64,000 nucleotides of DNA from Paenibacillus ihumii (GCF_001403875.1 NZ_LN884299.1:3038117-3102116), one strand, 5' to 3'. Counted from the first letter of the stretch, positions 43,570 to 53,640 are shown. Numbers and translations: made by a program. Notes: a model not told the origin generated them from the sequence alone.

Positions 43570-44865
43570 TTACATGTTTTTGATAACTTGATCTGCAAAT
43601 TCAGAGCACTTCACTTCTGTAGCGCCTTCCATCAAGCGTGCAAAATCATAAGTAACGGTCTTGTTGTTGATCGATGTCTCAAGCCCTTTATAAATGAGAT
43701 CAGCCGCTTCCTGCCAGCCCAGATGCTCAAGCAGCATGACGCCGGACAGAATGACGGAACCAGGGTTAACCACGTCCAGATCCGCATATTTCGGAGCTGT
43801 GCCATGCGTAGCTTCAAAGATAGCATGGCCGGTTACATAGTTGATGTTAGCGCCCGGAGCAATACCGATGCCGCCTACTTGAGCTGCAAGAGCGTCGGAC
43901 AGGTAATCGCCGTTCAGGTTCAATGTCGCGATCACATCGAAATCAGTCGGACGAGTCAATACCTGCTGAAGAGCGATGTCGGCAATAGCATCCTTGATGA
44001 TGATTTTGCCGCTGTCTTGAGCTTCTTGCTGGGCTTTGTTGGCTGCTTCAGTTCCGGATTCCTCTTTGATCCGGTCGTACTGTGCCCATGTGAACACCTT
44101 ATCGCCGAATTCCTCTTCAGCCACTTCGTAGCCCCAGTTCTTGAAGGCTCCTTCCGTAAACTTCATGATATTCCCTTTGTGTACGAGCGTTACGCTCTTA
44201 CGGCCATGCTTGATTGCATATTCAACCGCAGCGCGAACGAGACGCTTCGAGCCCTCGGCAGATACAGGCTTAATTCCGATACCGGAAGTTTCAGGGAAGC
44301 GGATTTTGCTTACCCCCATTTCATTCTGCAGGAAAGAAAGCACCTTCTTCACTTCTTCCGAGCCTTCTTTATATTCAATGCCTGCGTATATATCCTCGGT
44401 ATTCTCGCGGAAGATCACCATATCAACCAGTTCAGGATGCTTGACCGGAGACGGTACACCGTTGAAATAACGGACAGGACGCAGACATACGTATAAATCA
44501 AGCTCCTGGCGCAGAGCAACGTTCAAGGAACGGATTCCTCCGCCGATCGGCGTCGTAAGAGGTCCTTTGATCGCTACAATATACTCGCGGATCGCTGTCA
44601 GCGTATCGGCCGGCAGCCACTCTCCGTATGTATTGTAGGCTTTCTCACCGGCAAAGACTTCGTACCAGGCAATCTTCTTGTCGCCGCCGTACGCCTTCTC
44701 TACTGCGGCATCCAGAACACGCTTGGAGGCTCTCCAAATATCGCGGCCTGTTCCATCTCCCTCGATGAATGGAATGATCGGATTGTTAGGCACCTGCAGC
44801 TTGCCGTTTTCAATTTCAATTTTTTGCCCCTCTGTTGGCAGGGCAAATTTTTCTAATTTCAACAT
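43570..44865 (-). CDS. icd: isocitrate dehydrogenase (NADP)
   Basis: Oxidative decarboxylation of isocitrate. Substrate motif IRSLNVALRQELDLYVCLRPVRYF and the regulatory/active Ser region; KFTEGAFKNWGYE; metal Asp in FDVIATLNLNGDYLSDALAA; GTAPKYA. 431 aa. Eleven bases separate it from mdh. Confidence 0.97.
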   Translation of the reverse strand: MLKLEKFALPTEGQKIEIENGKLQVPNNPIIPFIEGDGTGRDIWRASKRVLDAAVEKAYGGDKKIAWYEVFAGEKAYNTYGEWLPADTLTAIREYIVAIKGPLTTPIGGGIRSLNVALRQELDLYVCLRPVRYFNGVPSPVKHPELVDMVIFRENTEDIYAGIEYKEGSEEVKKVLSFLQNEMGVSKIRFPETSGIGIKPVSAEGSKRLVRAAVEYAIKHGRKSVTLVHKGNIMKFTEGAFKNWGYEVAEEEFGDKVFTWAQYDRIKEESGTEAANKAQQEAQDSGKIIIKDAIADIALQQVLTRPTDFDVIATLNLNGDYLSDALAAQVGGIGIAPGANINYVTGHAIFEATHGTAPKYADLDVVNPGSVILSGVMLLEHLGWQEAADLIYKGLETSINNKTVTYDFARLMEGATEVKCSEFADQVIKNM

Positions 44866-44950
44866 ATTGATGGTTTCCTCCTCAATTGAATTAGTAATAC
44901 TTGTCCGGTCTCCATTCTACCATAGATTGAAGACCGGTTGCTTCTATCAA

Positions 44951-46063
44951 TTATCTCATATCGACTGGAATGTAGCGCTGGTTCGTAGGGCCGACATAGT
45001 CCGCTCGCGGACGAATGATCCGGTTGTCATCCAGCTGCTCCAGAATATGGGCCGTCCAGCCCGAAAGGCGGCTTACCGCAAAAATTGGCGTAAACAGATC
45101 GCTAGGAATGCCCAGCAGCGTGTATACGGAGGCGGAATAGAAGTCTACGTTCGGCTTCAATCCTTTTTGTCCGGTCACAAGCTCCTCGACCTTTACGGAA
45201 ATGTCGTACAGCGTGGAATCGCCCTTCAGAACGCTAAGCTCGCGGGACATCTTCTGCAGATGCTTCGCGCGGGGGTCCCCGTTCTTATAGACGCGATGGC
45301 CGAAGCCCATAATTTTCTCCCGGTTGTTCAGCTTGTTCTGGATGTAGGCTTCCGCTTTATCCAGCGTGCCGATTTCGCTCAGCATGTTCATTACGGCTTC
45401 GTTGGCTCCCCCGTGCAGAGGCCCTTTTAACGTACCGATCGCCGAGGTAACCCCGGAATAGATATCGGACAGCGTCGCAATAGTGACTCGCGCCGAGAAC
45501 GTGGATGCATTCAACTCATGATCAGCGTGCAGCACAAGAGCCTGATCCAGGGCACGAACGGCAACTTCGTCCGGTTTCTCGCCGGACAGCATGTAGAGGA
45601 AATTGTATGCCAGCGATACATCTTTAAGCGGCGCAACCGGCTCCTTGCCGTCCCGAATGCGCGCATAAGCAGCGATTAGCGTAGGCAGCTGGGCCTGCAG
45701 CTTGATCGCCTTCAGTTGGTTGCTCTCCCGGGAGATATCATTAGCTGTCTCATCATACAAAGCAAGAGCCGACACGGCGGTCCGCAGCACGGCCATCGTA
45801 TTGGCATCCTTCGGATAAAGCTTCATTTGCTCCAATACCGCCTGCGGTACTGCTGCATAATCGCTGAGCTGCTCCTGCAGGTTCAACAATTGGGATTTCG
45901 TAGGCAATTTGCCGTACCAAAGTAAATAAGCGGTCTCTTCATAGCTTGCACGTTCTGCCAATTCGTCGATATTGATCCCGCGATAAGCGAGGACGCCGTC
46001 ATGAATGGAGCTAATCGAGGATGTAGCCGCCACAATACCTTCAAGGCCTTTAGTAGCTGTCAT
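44951..46063 (-). CDS. citZ: citrate synthase
   Basis: Condenses oxaloacetate with acetyl-CoA. Active-site His in LHADHELNASTF and GPLHGGANEAVMNML, plus GFGHRVYKNGDPRA and the Asp block VDFYSASVYTLLGIP. 370 aa, Gram-positive type. First gene of the operon; a cre-like site lies 45 bp upstream. Confidence 0.97.
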   Translation of the reverse strand: MTATKGLEGIVAATSSISSIHDGVLAYRGINIDELAERASYEETAYLLWYGKLPTKSQLLNLQEQLSDYAAVPQAVLEQMKLYPKDANTMAVLRTAVSALALYDETANDISRESNQLKAIKLQAQLPTLIAAYARIRDGKEPVAPLKDVSLAYNFLYMLSGEKPDEVAVRALDQALVLHADHELNASTFSARVTIATLSDIYSGVTSAIGTLKGPLHGGANEAVMNMLSEIGTLDKAEAYIQNKLNNREKIMGFGHRVYKNGDPRAKHLQKMSRELSVLKGDSTLYDISVKVEELVTGQKGLKPNVDFYSASVYTLLGIPSDLFTPIFAVSRLSGWTAHILEQLDDNRIIRPRADYVGPTNQRYIPVDMR

Positions 46064-46107
46064 AGTATATCTCTCCTTTGTTACAATATTATGATAAAAC
46101 TAGCGGA

Positions 46108-46121
46108 TGAAAACATTTACA
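46108..46121 (-). promoter_or_regulatory. cre-like site upstream of citZ
   Basis: TGAAAACATTTACA matches the CcpA operator TGWAANCGNTNWCA at all but one position. The rest of the citZ-ytvI gap (46064-46396) is AT-rich and holds no gene. Confidence 0.5.
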
Positions 46122-46396
46122 TTTTAAAAGATTAAAATTTTTAAAATCAGGCCGGAGGAGGCCAAATCGATATAAACCGCTCTAAATTCCCCCTAAATCA
46201 TCATACTGGATTTCGGGAGGCAAGGGAACAATCTAGGAGAAACCTGTTTATCAAAATGTTTTATAACGGTGATAAAGATTTTTTTGTAAACGATTCCACA
46301 TTGCAATGACATATATCACAACAAACGCATTTTATGGATTTTCGTCATACTCGTCCCATTGGACTAATAGAGTAGAAATGGGAAGGAGGAGACGAC

Positions 46397-47515
46397 GTGA
46401 ACAACGTATTCGCCAAACGCGTGCTGCGCGGCACCTGGGTGTGCTCCATGCTGATTGCCCTGCTGCTGCTTGCTTACTGGCTGATTCCCCTGCTGTACCC
46501 CTTCCTGATCGCCTGGCTGGTTGCATACATCATAAACCCCTTCGCTTCATGGATCGAAGGGCAGCTGCGCCTGCCCCGCTGGCTGGCCGTAACCTTGGCG
46601 CTGCTCACCTACTTCGGGGGCGCACTCATCGTCTTCTCTGCGGCCATCACCCGCCTTGTCAAAGAGCTGATTCATGTTACCGAATCCCTGGATTTGAGCA
46701 TCGAGAAATGGAAGAATGTCATCACGGAATGGAGCCAGAACGAGAAGCTGCAAAGCATCTTAAACGAAATCAACCGCTTCATCGCCAGCCATCCCGGCTA
46801 TTCCAATACCCTCCATAGAAATATAGATTCCACTGCGGCGAATATAAGCACCGCTATCTCCCAGACCGTTGCCAGCCTTCTGAATGGCGTCCTCAATCTG
46901 CTGGCCTCGCTGCCCAGCCTTGGCATCATTTTGCTGGTTATTTTGCTCGCCGCATTCTTCATGAGCAAAAACTGGAATCAGAATTTACTCCTTCTCGCCC
47001 GCCTCGTCCCTGAACCGTTTCAGCAAACTGCGCGGGAGATCTGGAATGACCTGCAAAAGGCATTATTCGGCTACCTGCTGGCCCAGTTCATCATGATTTC
47101 CATTACAGCGGTTATCGTGTTGATCGGACTGCTCGTTCTGGGCGTCGAGTCCGCCTTCACTTACGCTCTCCTGATCGGATTCGTAGACCTTCTGCCTTAC
47201 CTCGGCGTCGGAACCATCATGGTTCCCTGGCTCATTTACGCTTATATCAGCGGAGACCTGTCGCTCGGCATCGGGCTGTCCGTCCTGTACGGATTGATTC
47301 TGGTCGCCCGCCAGCTTATCGAGCCCAAGGTGCTGGCCACGAGCGTAGGACTGGAGCCCCTGCCTGTGCTGATCGCGACGTTTGCCGGGCTCAAGCTGTT
47401 CGGCGTGCTCGGACTGATCATTGGCCCTGTGTCCCTCGTCATTCTCGGAGCCATAGTACGGGCCGGAGTGATCCGGGATCTCAGGAATTATATCGTCAGC
47501 GGTCGGCTCCGTTAA
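46397..47515 (+). CDS. ytvI: sporulation integral membrane protein YtvI
   Basis: AI-2E/PerM-superfamily protein known in B. subtilis as a sporulation protein. About seven helices, with the family blocks LYPFLIAWLVAYIINP, VDLLPYLGVGTIMVPW and RQLIEPKVLATSVGLEPLPVLIATFAGLKLFG. GTG start at 46397 after GAAGGAGGAG. A CATACTCG at 46346 could be a weak sigma-E -10. 372 aa. Same position beside citZ as in Bacillus. Confidence 0.93.
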   Translation: MNNVFAKRVLRGTWVCSMLIALLLLAYWLIPLLYPFLIAWLVAYIINPFASWIEGQLRLPRWLAVTLALLTYFGGALIVFSAAITRLVKELIHVTESLDLSIEKWKNVITEWSQNEKLQSILNEINRFIASHPGYSNTLHRNIDSTAANISTAISQTVASLLNGVLNLLASLPSLGIILLVILLAAFFMSKNWNQNLLLLARLVPEPFQQTAREIWNDLQKALFGYLLAQFIMISITAVIVLIGLLVLGVESAFTYALLIGFVDLLPYLGVGTIMVPWLIYAYISGDLSLGIGLSVLYGLILVARQLIEPKVLATSVGLEPLPVLIATFAGLKLFGVLGLIIGPVSLVILGAIVRAGVIRDLRNYIVSGRLR

Positions 47516-47540
47516 CATCGGCAAGCCTGCCTGCAATATA

Positions 47541-47570
47541 CAGAGCCGGACTCCGTGGAGTCCGGCTCTG
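47541..47570. terminator. hairpin between ytvI and fxsA
   Basis: CAGAGCCGGACTCC pairs perfectly with GGAGTCCGGCTCTG around a 2-base gap. No T tract follows, so it may act as a barrier between convergent genes. Confidence 0.6.
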
Positions 47571-47586
47571 CAGCCGTTAATTTATA

Positions 47587-47979
47587 TCAACGGCGAAAGA
47601 ATGTGATTTTACCTTCCTTGATCATCTTGCCGACCCATTTCATGAGCAGCAGGCGGAAAAGCGGTCTCGTTAGCGGAAATACCATGGCAAAGCCGACTGC
47701 ATCCGTAATGAAACCGGGGATCAGCAGCATGATGCCTCCGGCGAATACGCAGATGCCGTCCAACATCATTCGGCCTGGTACCTGTCCTCCGCTCATTTGC
47801 GCCTTCGCGTCAGCCATCACCTTGCGTCCTTCGAACTGCATCATCAGTCCCCCGATAATCGAGGTGGCTAGGGTAAGAAATATCGTCTTGCCAACTCCGA
47901 GCCTCTCACCCACTTCGACGTAAACCCAAAATTCGGCGACAGTAATCAGAGCAATAATGACAGGTATCCATTTGCGCAT
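47587..47979 (-). CDS. fxsA: FxsA family membrane protein
   Basis: Four-helix inner membrane protein: VEVGERLGVGKTIFLTLATSIIGGLMMQFEG, then LIPGFITDAVGFAMVFPLTRPLFRLLL, the family signature. 130 aa. Related proteins suppress phage-F exclusion in E. coli; the natural role is unclear. Confidence 0.93.
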   Translation of the reverse strand: MRKWIPVIIALITVAEFWVYVEVGERLGVGKTIFLTLATSIIGGLMMQFEGRKVMADAKAQMSGGQVPGRMMLDGICVFAGGIMLLIPGFITDAVGFAMVFPLTRPLFRLLLMKWVGKMIKEGKITFFRR

Positions 47980-48092
47980 GCAATAACTCCTTTACAATGA
48001 ACATCCGGATGGATGGGATTGGTCAGTCATATCTGGATGCATAATCATAATACTTTTCTTAAAAAGTATTTTACCGTTTCATTGCGTCTTTT

Positions 48093-48512
48093 TCAAAGTT
48101 TACTCACCTGCTCGAATGCTGCATACCAATCGGGGAACGTTTTTTTGAAAGCAACAGGCTTGAAATCCTCGCGCCTAACGACGTAATGAGATGATTTCCC
48201 TTCGACGCAGAGCGTACCCTCCCCGTTGAACAGCTCATATCCGTAGACCGTCTTGACGCCGCCATTCTCCAAGATCCGGGTTTTTAGAACAACCTGGTCT
48301 CCATATTTGATGCCTTTATGGTACTTTACGTTCATCTCATCGACCGGGGAGATATAGCCGGCCCGTTCCATATCGATGTACTTAAATCCCAGCTCCTCGA
48401 TGAGCCTCGTTCGTCCAAGCTCGAACCACCCCAGGTAGTGGGCATGGTAAATGATGCCCATCATATCAAATTCGAAATATTTCGGAACGATCTCTAACTC
48501 GCTGACGTACAT
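48093..48512 (-). CDS. acyl-CoA thioesterase, 4HBT hot-dog fold
   Basis: Hydrolyses acyl- or aryl-CoA thioesters. The catalytic-type motif D-x-x-G-I-I-Y-H-A-H-Y lies near residue 17 (FDMMGIIYHAHYLGWFELGR). 139 aa, standard for YbgC-like enzymes. RBS GGAGGAGG at the ATG 48512. Precise substrate unknown. Confidence 0.9.
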   Translation of the reverse strand: MYVSELEIVPKYFEFDMMGIIYHAHYLGWFELGRTRLIEELGFKYIDMERAGYISPVDEMNVKYHKGIKYGDQVVLKTRILENGGVKTVYGYELFNGEGTLCVEGKSSHYVVRREDFKPVAFKKTFPDWYAAFEQVSKL

Positions 48513-48623
48513 TGCACAGCCTCCTCCTTGTGCTCAGGAAACAAAAAGCAATGGTATCCGCATAGATCGGAATGCCCATTGCCTTTGTCCATGTATCCTT
48601 AATCGTATATAAGCTATCGCGAA

Positions 48624-50045
48624 CTATTTGCGAACTTGGCCGATTTTAACCAGATTCGTCGAGCCGGAACGGCCAAGCGGTACCCCTGCTGTAATCACAA
48701 CAAGATCGCCTTCTTTGACCAGGCCGCTGTCAAGTCCGCCCTTCATTGCTTTATCGAACATTTCATCGGTGGAAGAAGCCACGTCACCTTTAACCGGAGT
48801 AACTCCCCAATTCAAGGCAAGACGGCGCATCGTGTTATCCTGCGTAGTAACCGCGATGATCGGAGCCTTCGGACGATACTTCGACACCATGCGGGCTGTA
48901 TAGCCAGTCTCCGTCGAGGTGATGATCGCCTTAGCGTTCAGCTCAAGCGCAGAGTTGGCAACTGCCTGGCTGATTGCTTCCGTAACCGTGGTTTGTTGTG
49001 CATTGCTTTGCTTGATGAAAATTTCGCGATATTCGAGAGCAGATTCTGCCTTCTCTGCAATGCGGGACATCGTCAATACTGACTCGACCGGATATTTACC
49101 GGCTGCCGTCTCACCGGACAGCATAATCGCATCGGTGCCGTCAAAAATAGCATTCGCTACGTCACTTGCTTCCGCACGTGTCGGTCTTGGGTTACGCTGC
49201 ATGGAATCCAGCATTTGCGTTGCCGTAATGACCGGTTTGCCTACACGGTTGCATTTCTCGATCATTTTCTTCTGCGCTAGAGGCACGTCCTCCGCTGGAA
49301 TTTCAACGCCAAGATCACCGCGAGCAACCATCAAACCGTCGGAAACCTCCAAAATTTCATCCAGGTTGTCGATCCCTTGCTGGTTCTCAATCTTGGAGAT
49401 GATTTGAATATGAGCTGCATTGTGACGCTCAAGCAATTGACGGATTTCAAGAACGTCGCTAGCTTTACGTACGAAGGATGCGGCAATGAAATCGATGCCT
49501 TGTTCAATCCCGAAAAGAATATCGTTAGCGTCTTTCTCTGTGATGCCCGGAAGGGAGATGTCTACTCCAGGGACGTTAACGCCTTTCTTGCTCTTGATCG
49601 GACCGCCGTTGATCACGCGGCACTTGATTTCTGTGCCCTGGATATCAACTACAGTCAAGCCAATCAATCCGTCGTCAATCAGAATGGTCGAACCTACCTC
49701 CACGTCTTGAGGAAGATTCTCATAAGTGATCGAGATGCGGTCCTTGTCGCCAAGGATTTCCTCCGTCGTCAAGGTAATGAATTCATCCTGCACGAGCTCA
49801 ATCGGTTCTTCCTTCAGCTTGCCGGTACGGATCTCCGGGCCTTTCGTATCTAGCAGTATGGCGACTGATTTCCCCAACTCTTCACTCGCTTGGCGAATCG
49901 CTTTGATCCGGTTGCCATGCTCCTCGAAATCTCCATGGGAGAAGTTCAGGCGAGCGACGTTCATTCCGGCCATGATCAGTTTCTTGGTGTTCTCTAACGA
50001 TTCGCTTGAAGGACCGATAGTACATACGATTTTTGTTTTGCGCAT
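48624..50045 (-). CDS. pyk: pyruvate kinase
   Basis: Final ATP-forming step of glycolysis. RKTKIVCTIGPSS start, ARLNFSHG, LDTKGPEIRTG, MVARGDLGVEI and the signature ATQMLDSM. 473 aa: it lacks the C-terminal PEP-utiliser-like extension found in the 585-aa B. subtilis enzyme. Separated from accA by only 122 bp, with no pfkA between. Confidence 0.97.
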   Translation of the reverse strand: MRKTKIVCTIGPSSESLENTKKLIMAGMNVARLNFSHGDFEEHGNRIKAIRQASEELGKSVAILLDTKGPEIRTGKLKEEPIELVQDEFITLTTEEILGDKDRISITYENLPQDVEVGSTILIDDGLIGLTVVDIQGTEIKCRVINGGPIKSKKGVNVPGVDISLPGITEKDANDILFGIEQGIDFIAASFVRKASDVLEIRQLLERHNAAHIQIISKIENQQGIDNLDEILEVSDGLMVARGDLGVEIPAEDVPLAQKKMIEKCNRVGKPVITATQMLDSMQRNPRPTRAEASDVANAIFDGTDAIMLSGETAAGKYPVESVLTMSRIAEKAESALEYREIFIKQSNAQQTTVTEAISQAVANSALELNAKAIITSTETGYTARMVSKYRPKAPIIAVTTQDNTMRRLALNWGVTPVKGDVASSTDEMFDKAMKGGLDSGLVKEGDLVVITAGVPLGRSGSTNLVKIGQVRK

Positions 50046-50167
50046 TTGGGTTTCCTCCGTTTTGTTTTGTTCTCTCTATATCGTCTTTTCCAACATCTAA
50101 ATTTACTATAGTTTTCACATTTTGTATAGGAAGTTTGTCATATCGTCAAGAACTGGGACATTTTATA

Positions 50168-51265
50168 CTACTCATTACCCACTGTCGCAGCGTCTGCTGC
50201 GGTGTTGCTCTCTATGTCCTCGCCGTTATCCGCCGCGGCTTTGCGGGGGTTGTCCTCCGCAATCCTGCCTGCGTCTGCAGCCGGTTCCTCCGGCAGCTTC
50301 TCGGATTTGCGCGCCTCGGCAAAGCGGCCGATTTTGCGGAACTTAAGATACCGGTCCTCGAGAAGCTCGTCCGCATGGAGGCCGGACAATTCCTCAAGTT
50401 GCCGTACCAGCGCATCCTTGATCGCCTCGGCTGTCGACTCGTAATCCCGGTGCGCTCCGCCGCGGGGCTCGGGTACGATCTCCTCTATAACCTCCATAGA
50501 GAGCAGATCCTGGGCGGTAATTTTCATCGCTTCGGCCGCCTGATCCGCTTTGGAGGCATCCTTCCACAAAATTGAGGCCGCCCCATTCGGGGAGATTACG
50601 GAATAAATCGCGTTTTCCAGCATGATAACCCGGTTCCCAACGCCTAACGCAAGGGCGCCCCCGCTACCGCCTTCGCCAATGACTACGCACACAACGGGCA
50701 CGCGCAGCATCGCCATATCACGAAGGTTGCGGGCAATCGCTTCGGATTGGCCTCTCTCCTCGGCGGTAATGCCGGGATATGCTCCCTTGGTATCGATAAA
50801 AGTAATGATCGGGCGCTTGAATTTATCGGCCTGCTGCATCAGGCGCAGCGCCTTGCGGAAGCCTTCCGGATGGGGACTTCCGAAGAACCGGGCAATGTTA
50901 TCCTTCGTGTCCTTGCCCCGCTGCTGGCCGATTACCGTCACGGGGACGCCGTTCAATTTGGCCAATCCGCCTACAATGGCCAGATCATCGCCAAATACGC
51001 GATCACCATGCAATTCGATGAAATCGGTAAAGATCAGGTTTATCAAATCAAGCGACGTAGGGCGCTGATGATGGCGCGCCAAATGCATTTTCTGCGAAGG
51101 AGAGATATTGCTGTAAATCTCATCCTCAAGCTGCTTGTAGCGTTCCTCCAGCCGCGCGATTTCCTCCGTGAAATCGATTCCCTTCTCGTTGCCGAACTGC
51201 TCCAGCTCCTGAATCTTCTCGCGGAGCTTCACGAGGGACGTTTCAAAAGGCAATTCTCCAGCCAC
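50168..51265 (-). CDS. accA: acetyl-CoA carboxylase carboxyltransferase alpha
   Basis: Forms malonyl-CoA with AccD in fatty acid synthesis. Coiled N terminus (LREKIQELEQF...), then the crotonase-fold domain with RPTSLDLINLIFTDFIELHGDR, GQQRGKDTKDN, TKGAYPGITAEERGQ and GEGGSGGALALGVG. The C-terminal 50 residues are an Ala/Glu-rich tail beyond the usual end. GTG start at 51265, directly after the accD stop. Confidence 0.97.
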   Translation of the reverse strand: MAGELPFETSLVKLREKIQELEQFGNEKGIDFTEEIARLEERYKQLEDEIYSNISPSQKMHLARHHQRPTSLDLINLIFTDFIELHGDRVFGDDLAIVGGLAKLNGVPVTVIGQQRGKDTKDNIARFFGSPHPEGFRKALRLMQQADKFKRPIITFIDTKGAYPGITAEERGQSEAIARNLRDMAMLRVPVVCVVIGEGGSGGALALGVGNRVIMLENAIYSVISPNGAASILWKDASKADQAAEAMKITAQDLLSMEVIEEIVPEPRGGAHRDYESTAEAIKDALVRQLEELSGLHADELLEDRYLKFRKIGRFAEARKSEKLPEEPAADAGRIAEDNPRKAAADNGEDIESNTAADAATVGNE

Positions 51266-52159
51266 CTATACTCCTCCCTTCACACCGTGCAGATCAAGCA
51301 GCTTGCCTAGCGTCGTCTTGATCTCTTTGCGGTGGACTACCATGTCCAGTTGTCCATGCTGCAAATTGAACTCCGCGGTCTGGAAATCATCCGGCAGCTT
51401 CTGGCGAATCGTCTGTTCGATGACGATCCGGCCCGCGAAGCCGAATACCGCTCCCGGCTCGGCGATAATAATATCTCCGAGCATGGCAAAACTAGCCGAT
51501 ACGCCCCCTGTGGTCGGGTCCGTAATGACCGAAATATAGAGTCCGCCTTGTTCATTCAGCCTAGCCAGGGCAGCGCTTGTCTTCGCCATTTGCATCAGGC
51601 TGAGAATGCTCTCCTGCATGCGGGCACCGCCGGAAGTAGAGAAGATGATCAGCGGGAGACGTTGACGGGTGGCGGCTTCAATCGCCCGGGTAATCTTCTC
51701 GCCGACAACGGAGCCCATGCTGCCTGTAAAGAAATCAAAGCTCATGACGGCTACGACAGCGGGCAAGCCCCCGATCGTGCCTTGTCCGGTAACTACCGCC
51801 TCGCGCAGACCCGATTTGAGCGTCTGCTGCTCCAGCTTCGTAGCGTAGCCGGGGAATTCCAACGGATCCACGGAAATCAAGTCAGCATCATATTCAACGA
51901 AGCTGCCCTCATCCAGCGTAATGCGAATCCGGTCGAGTGCATTCAGGCGCATATGATATCCGCAAGAAGGGCATACCTTCAAATTCTTTTCCAGCTCTTT
52001 GCTGTACTGAATGCTCCCGCATTTACCGCATTTATTCATCAGGCCTTCCGGAATTTCGCGCTTAGGCCTTTCCTCCGGATGCACACTGTCTTCATTCCCT
52101 AGACTTCCTGAAGGAATGGTCGCGTATTTTCTTTTTTTATGGAACAAATCTTTAAACAC
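51266..52159 (-). CDS. accD: acetyl-CoA carboxylase carboxyltransferase beta
   Basis: Beta subunit of the carboxyltransferase. N-terminal zinc ribbon C-x2-C-x15-C-x2-C (CGKCGSIQYSKELEKNL then KVCPSCGYH). Core with FDFFTGSMGSVVGEKI, STSGGARMQESILSLMQMAKT and TDPTTGGVSASFA. 297 aa. Translationally adjacent to accA. Confidence 0.97.
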   Translation of the reverse strand: MFKDLFHKKRKYATIPSGSLGNEDSVHPEERPKREIPEGLMNKCGKCGSIQYSKELEKNLKVCPSCGYHMRLNALDRIRITLDEGSFVEYDADLISVDPLEFPGYATKLEQQTLKSGLREAVVTGQGTIGGLPAVVAVMSFDFFTGSMGSVVGEKITRAIEAATRQRLPLIIFSTSGGARMQESILSLMQMAKTSAALARLNEQGGLYISVITDPTTGGVSASFAMLGDIIIAEPGAVFGFAGRIVIEQTIRQKLPDDFQTAEFNLQHGQLDMVVHRKEIKTTLGKLLDLHGVKGGV

Positions 52160-52245
52160 AACTACACCTCTTCAGCCGTTGATTTAATAGGCCGCACCTA
52201 CAGTCAAGGATACATCGCTTTTACTGATTTGCCCTCACCTTGTAC

Positions 52246-52434
52246 TCAAGGATGCAAAATGGAATTCAGCACTTCTTGAACCTCTTCAAGCTCGCCCGAA
52301 GGGACCAGAATTTCAAACTGCTGTTTCGATAAATTGACAGGACGTGTTTGGACGAGAAAGCCTTCTTCCGTTAGCCTCGATTTGATCATTTCCGCAATTT
52401 TGGCGGTAGGCGCAATGTACATTACAGTCCACAT
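52246..52434 (-). CDS. small DUF2007-like protein upstream of accD
   Basis: 62 aa: MWTVMYIAPTAKIAEMIKSR, then TEEGFLVQTRPVNLSKQQFE and a C-terminal ILVPSGELEEVQEVLNSIL. The beta-alpha-beta-beta-alpha pattern is that of the DUF2007 signal-transducing-like family. It heads the accDA transcript with a sigma-A promoter upstream. Function unknown. Confidence 0.75.
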   Translation of the reverse strand: MWTVMYIAPTAKIAEMIKSRLTEEGFLVQTRPVNLSKQQFEILVPSGELEEVQEVLNSILHP

Positions 52435-52474
52435 GTCCTTACCAAAGCCCCCTAACCTTTCGTTTTGAGCCCGT

Positions 52475-52504
52475 ATAATAGAGTAATGATAACATAATTT
52501 TCAA
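52475..52504 (-). promoter_or_regulatory. probable sigma-A promoter of the 62-aa gene/accDA
   Basis: On the minus strand TTGAAA (52504-52499) and TATTAT (52480-52475), spacer 18 bp. Confidence 0.55.
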
Positions 52505-52569
52505 AAATACCGCAACAAAGGGGCGAAAGCATCATTACGATCGGCCGGGGGAACTCTGAGAATCGAGCC

Positions 52570-53061
52570 TTACTTTGCGGGGTAGCTGTTCGCCGAATCG
52601 CTCTTATGGGCGATCCGCGCCGAAGCCGCGGCAGCAAGTCCAGCGACCAGATCATCGAGGAAAACGTGAACCCTCTTCCCTCTTGACCCATTTAGCCTGC
52701 CTATGATTTCCGGCTTGACCTTGTCCAGATAGCCGAAGCTTGTAAGCCCGATCATGCCGAACACGCTGGTTATGCCCAGCGCCATCGTCTCATCGACCCC
52801 ATAGAGCGGCTCATCCGCCTCCATAATCGACTGCAGCGGCTCAGGAAGAAGCTTCCTTTCTGCCATTTCATCCAGGGCGATCCCTGTATATAACGTATAT
52901 TGAACCTCCCTTTTCTGCAAGACGGCCTTTACGCTATCCAGACATTTCTCCAGCGTTAAATCGTCATGATAGACTACTTGCAGCGTATATACAATCTCGG
53001 CGATATCCTCCAGGGCAACCCCTCTGCGAAGCAGCAGGGCCTTGGCAATTTCATATGACAT
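52570..53061 (-). CDS. pgpA: phosphatidylglycerophosphatase A-like protein (YutG type)
   Basis: Lipid phosphatase of phosphatidylglycerol synthesis. Short Bacillus-type PgpA: REVQYTLYTGIALDEMAERKLLPEPL, then LYGVDETMALGITSVFGMIGLTSFGYLDK and the active-site end FLDDLVAGLAAAASARIAHK. 163 aa. Faces the repeat-rich region. Confidence 0.9.
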   Translation of the reverse strand: MSYEIAKALLLRRGVALEDIAEIVYTLQVVYHDDLTLEKCLDSVKAVLQKREVQYTLYTGIALDEMAERKLLPEPLQSIMEADEPLYGVDETMALGITSVFGMIGLTSFGYLDKVKPEIIGRLNGSRGKRVHVFLDDLVAGLAAAASARIAHKSDSANSYPAK

Positions 53062-53584
53062 CCTTCATTCCTCCCGCATCCAGATAAGCTTGTGCACTCG
53101 TGCCCTTGCCTGTCCCTCACATCGGCTTTCTAGCACCGCTCACCCCGTCTGCAGCTCGCAATCAGCTTCCTTTGCAGCGGGTCAGAGCACGGTTGGCGAA
53201 CGTACGGCAAATCGTGTGGCAATTCGTGTGGAAAATCTTGTGGGACAACGCAATTGTTGTGTTCCTAAGTGTATGCAGCGACTCCTCAAAATGTTCGTAA
53301 AAACTGCTGCGGAAATATTTTAATAGAATCGGAGGCAGGAGCAGGCCGTCATGCACCACTCAAATTTTCAATGGTAGGAATAGGTAAAGCAAGGCTGTCC
53401 AGGATGGGATTGATTCCTTAAGCGACGGGTTGAATTTACGAAAACTAAAGGAGGACGATTCATCCCACGGTCAATATCGGGGCTGTATCGGGACAATGCC
53501 AAGGCAATTTCCGGTGCTGTTCCGGGACTGTATAGAAGCTGTTCGATCCAAATACTGAGGTAGGACCGAGGCAGTACTAAGGCA

Positions 53585-53640
53585 GTGTCGAGGTAGTGTC
53601 GAGGTAGTGTCGAGGTAGTGTCGAGGTAGTGTCGAAGCTG
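53585..53640 (+). repeat. 11-bp minisatellite AGTGTCGAGGT
   Basis: Five consecutive units of AGTGTCGAGGT (the last diverged) inside a longer stretch (53460-53720) of related words such as gcagtgtcg and gcggtactgagg. Confidence 0.85.
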
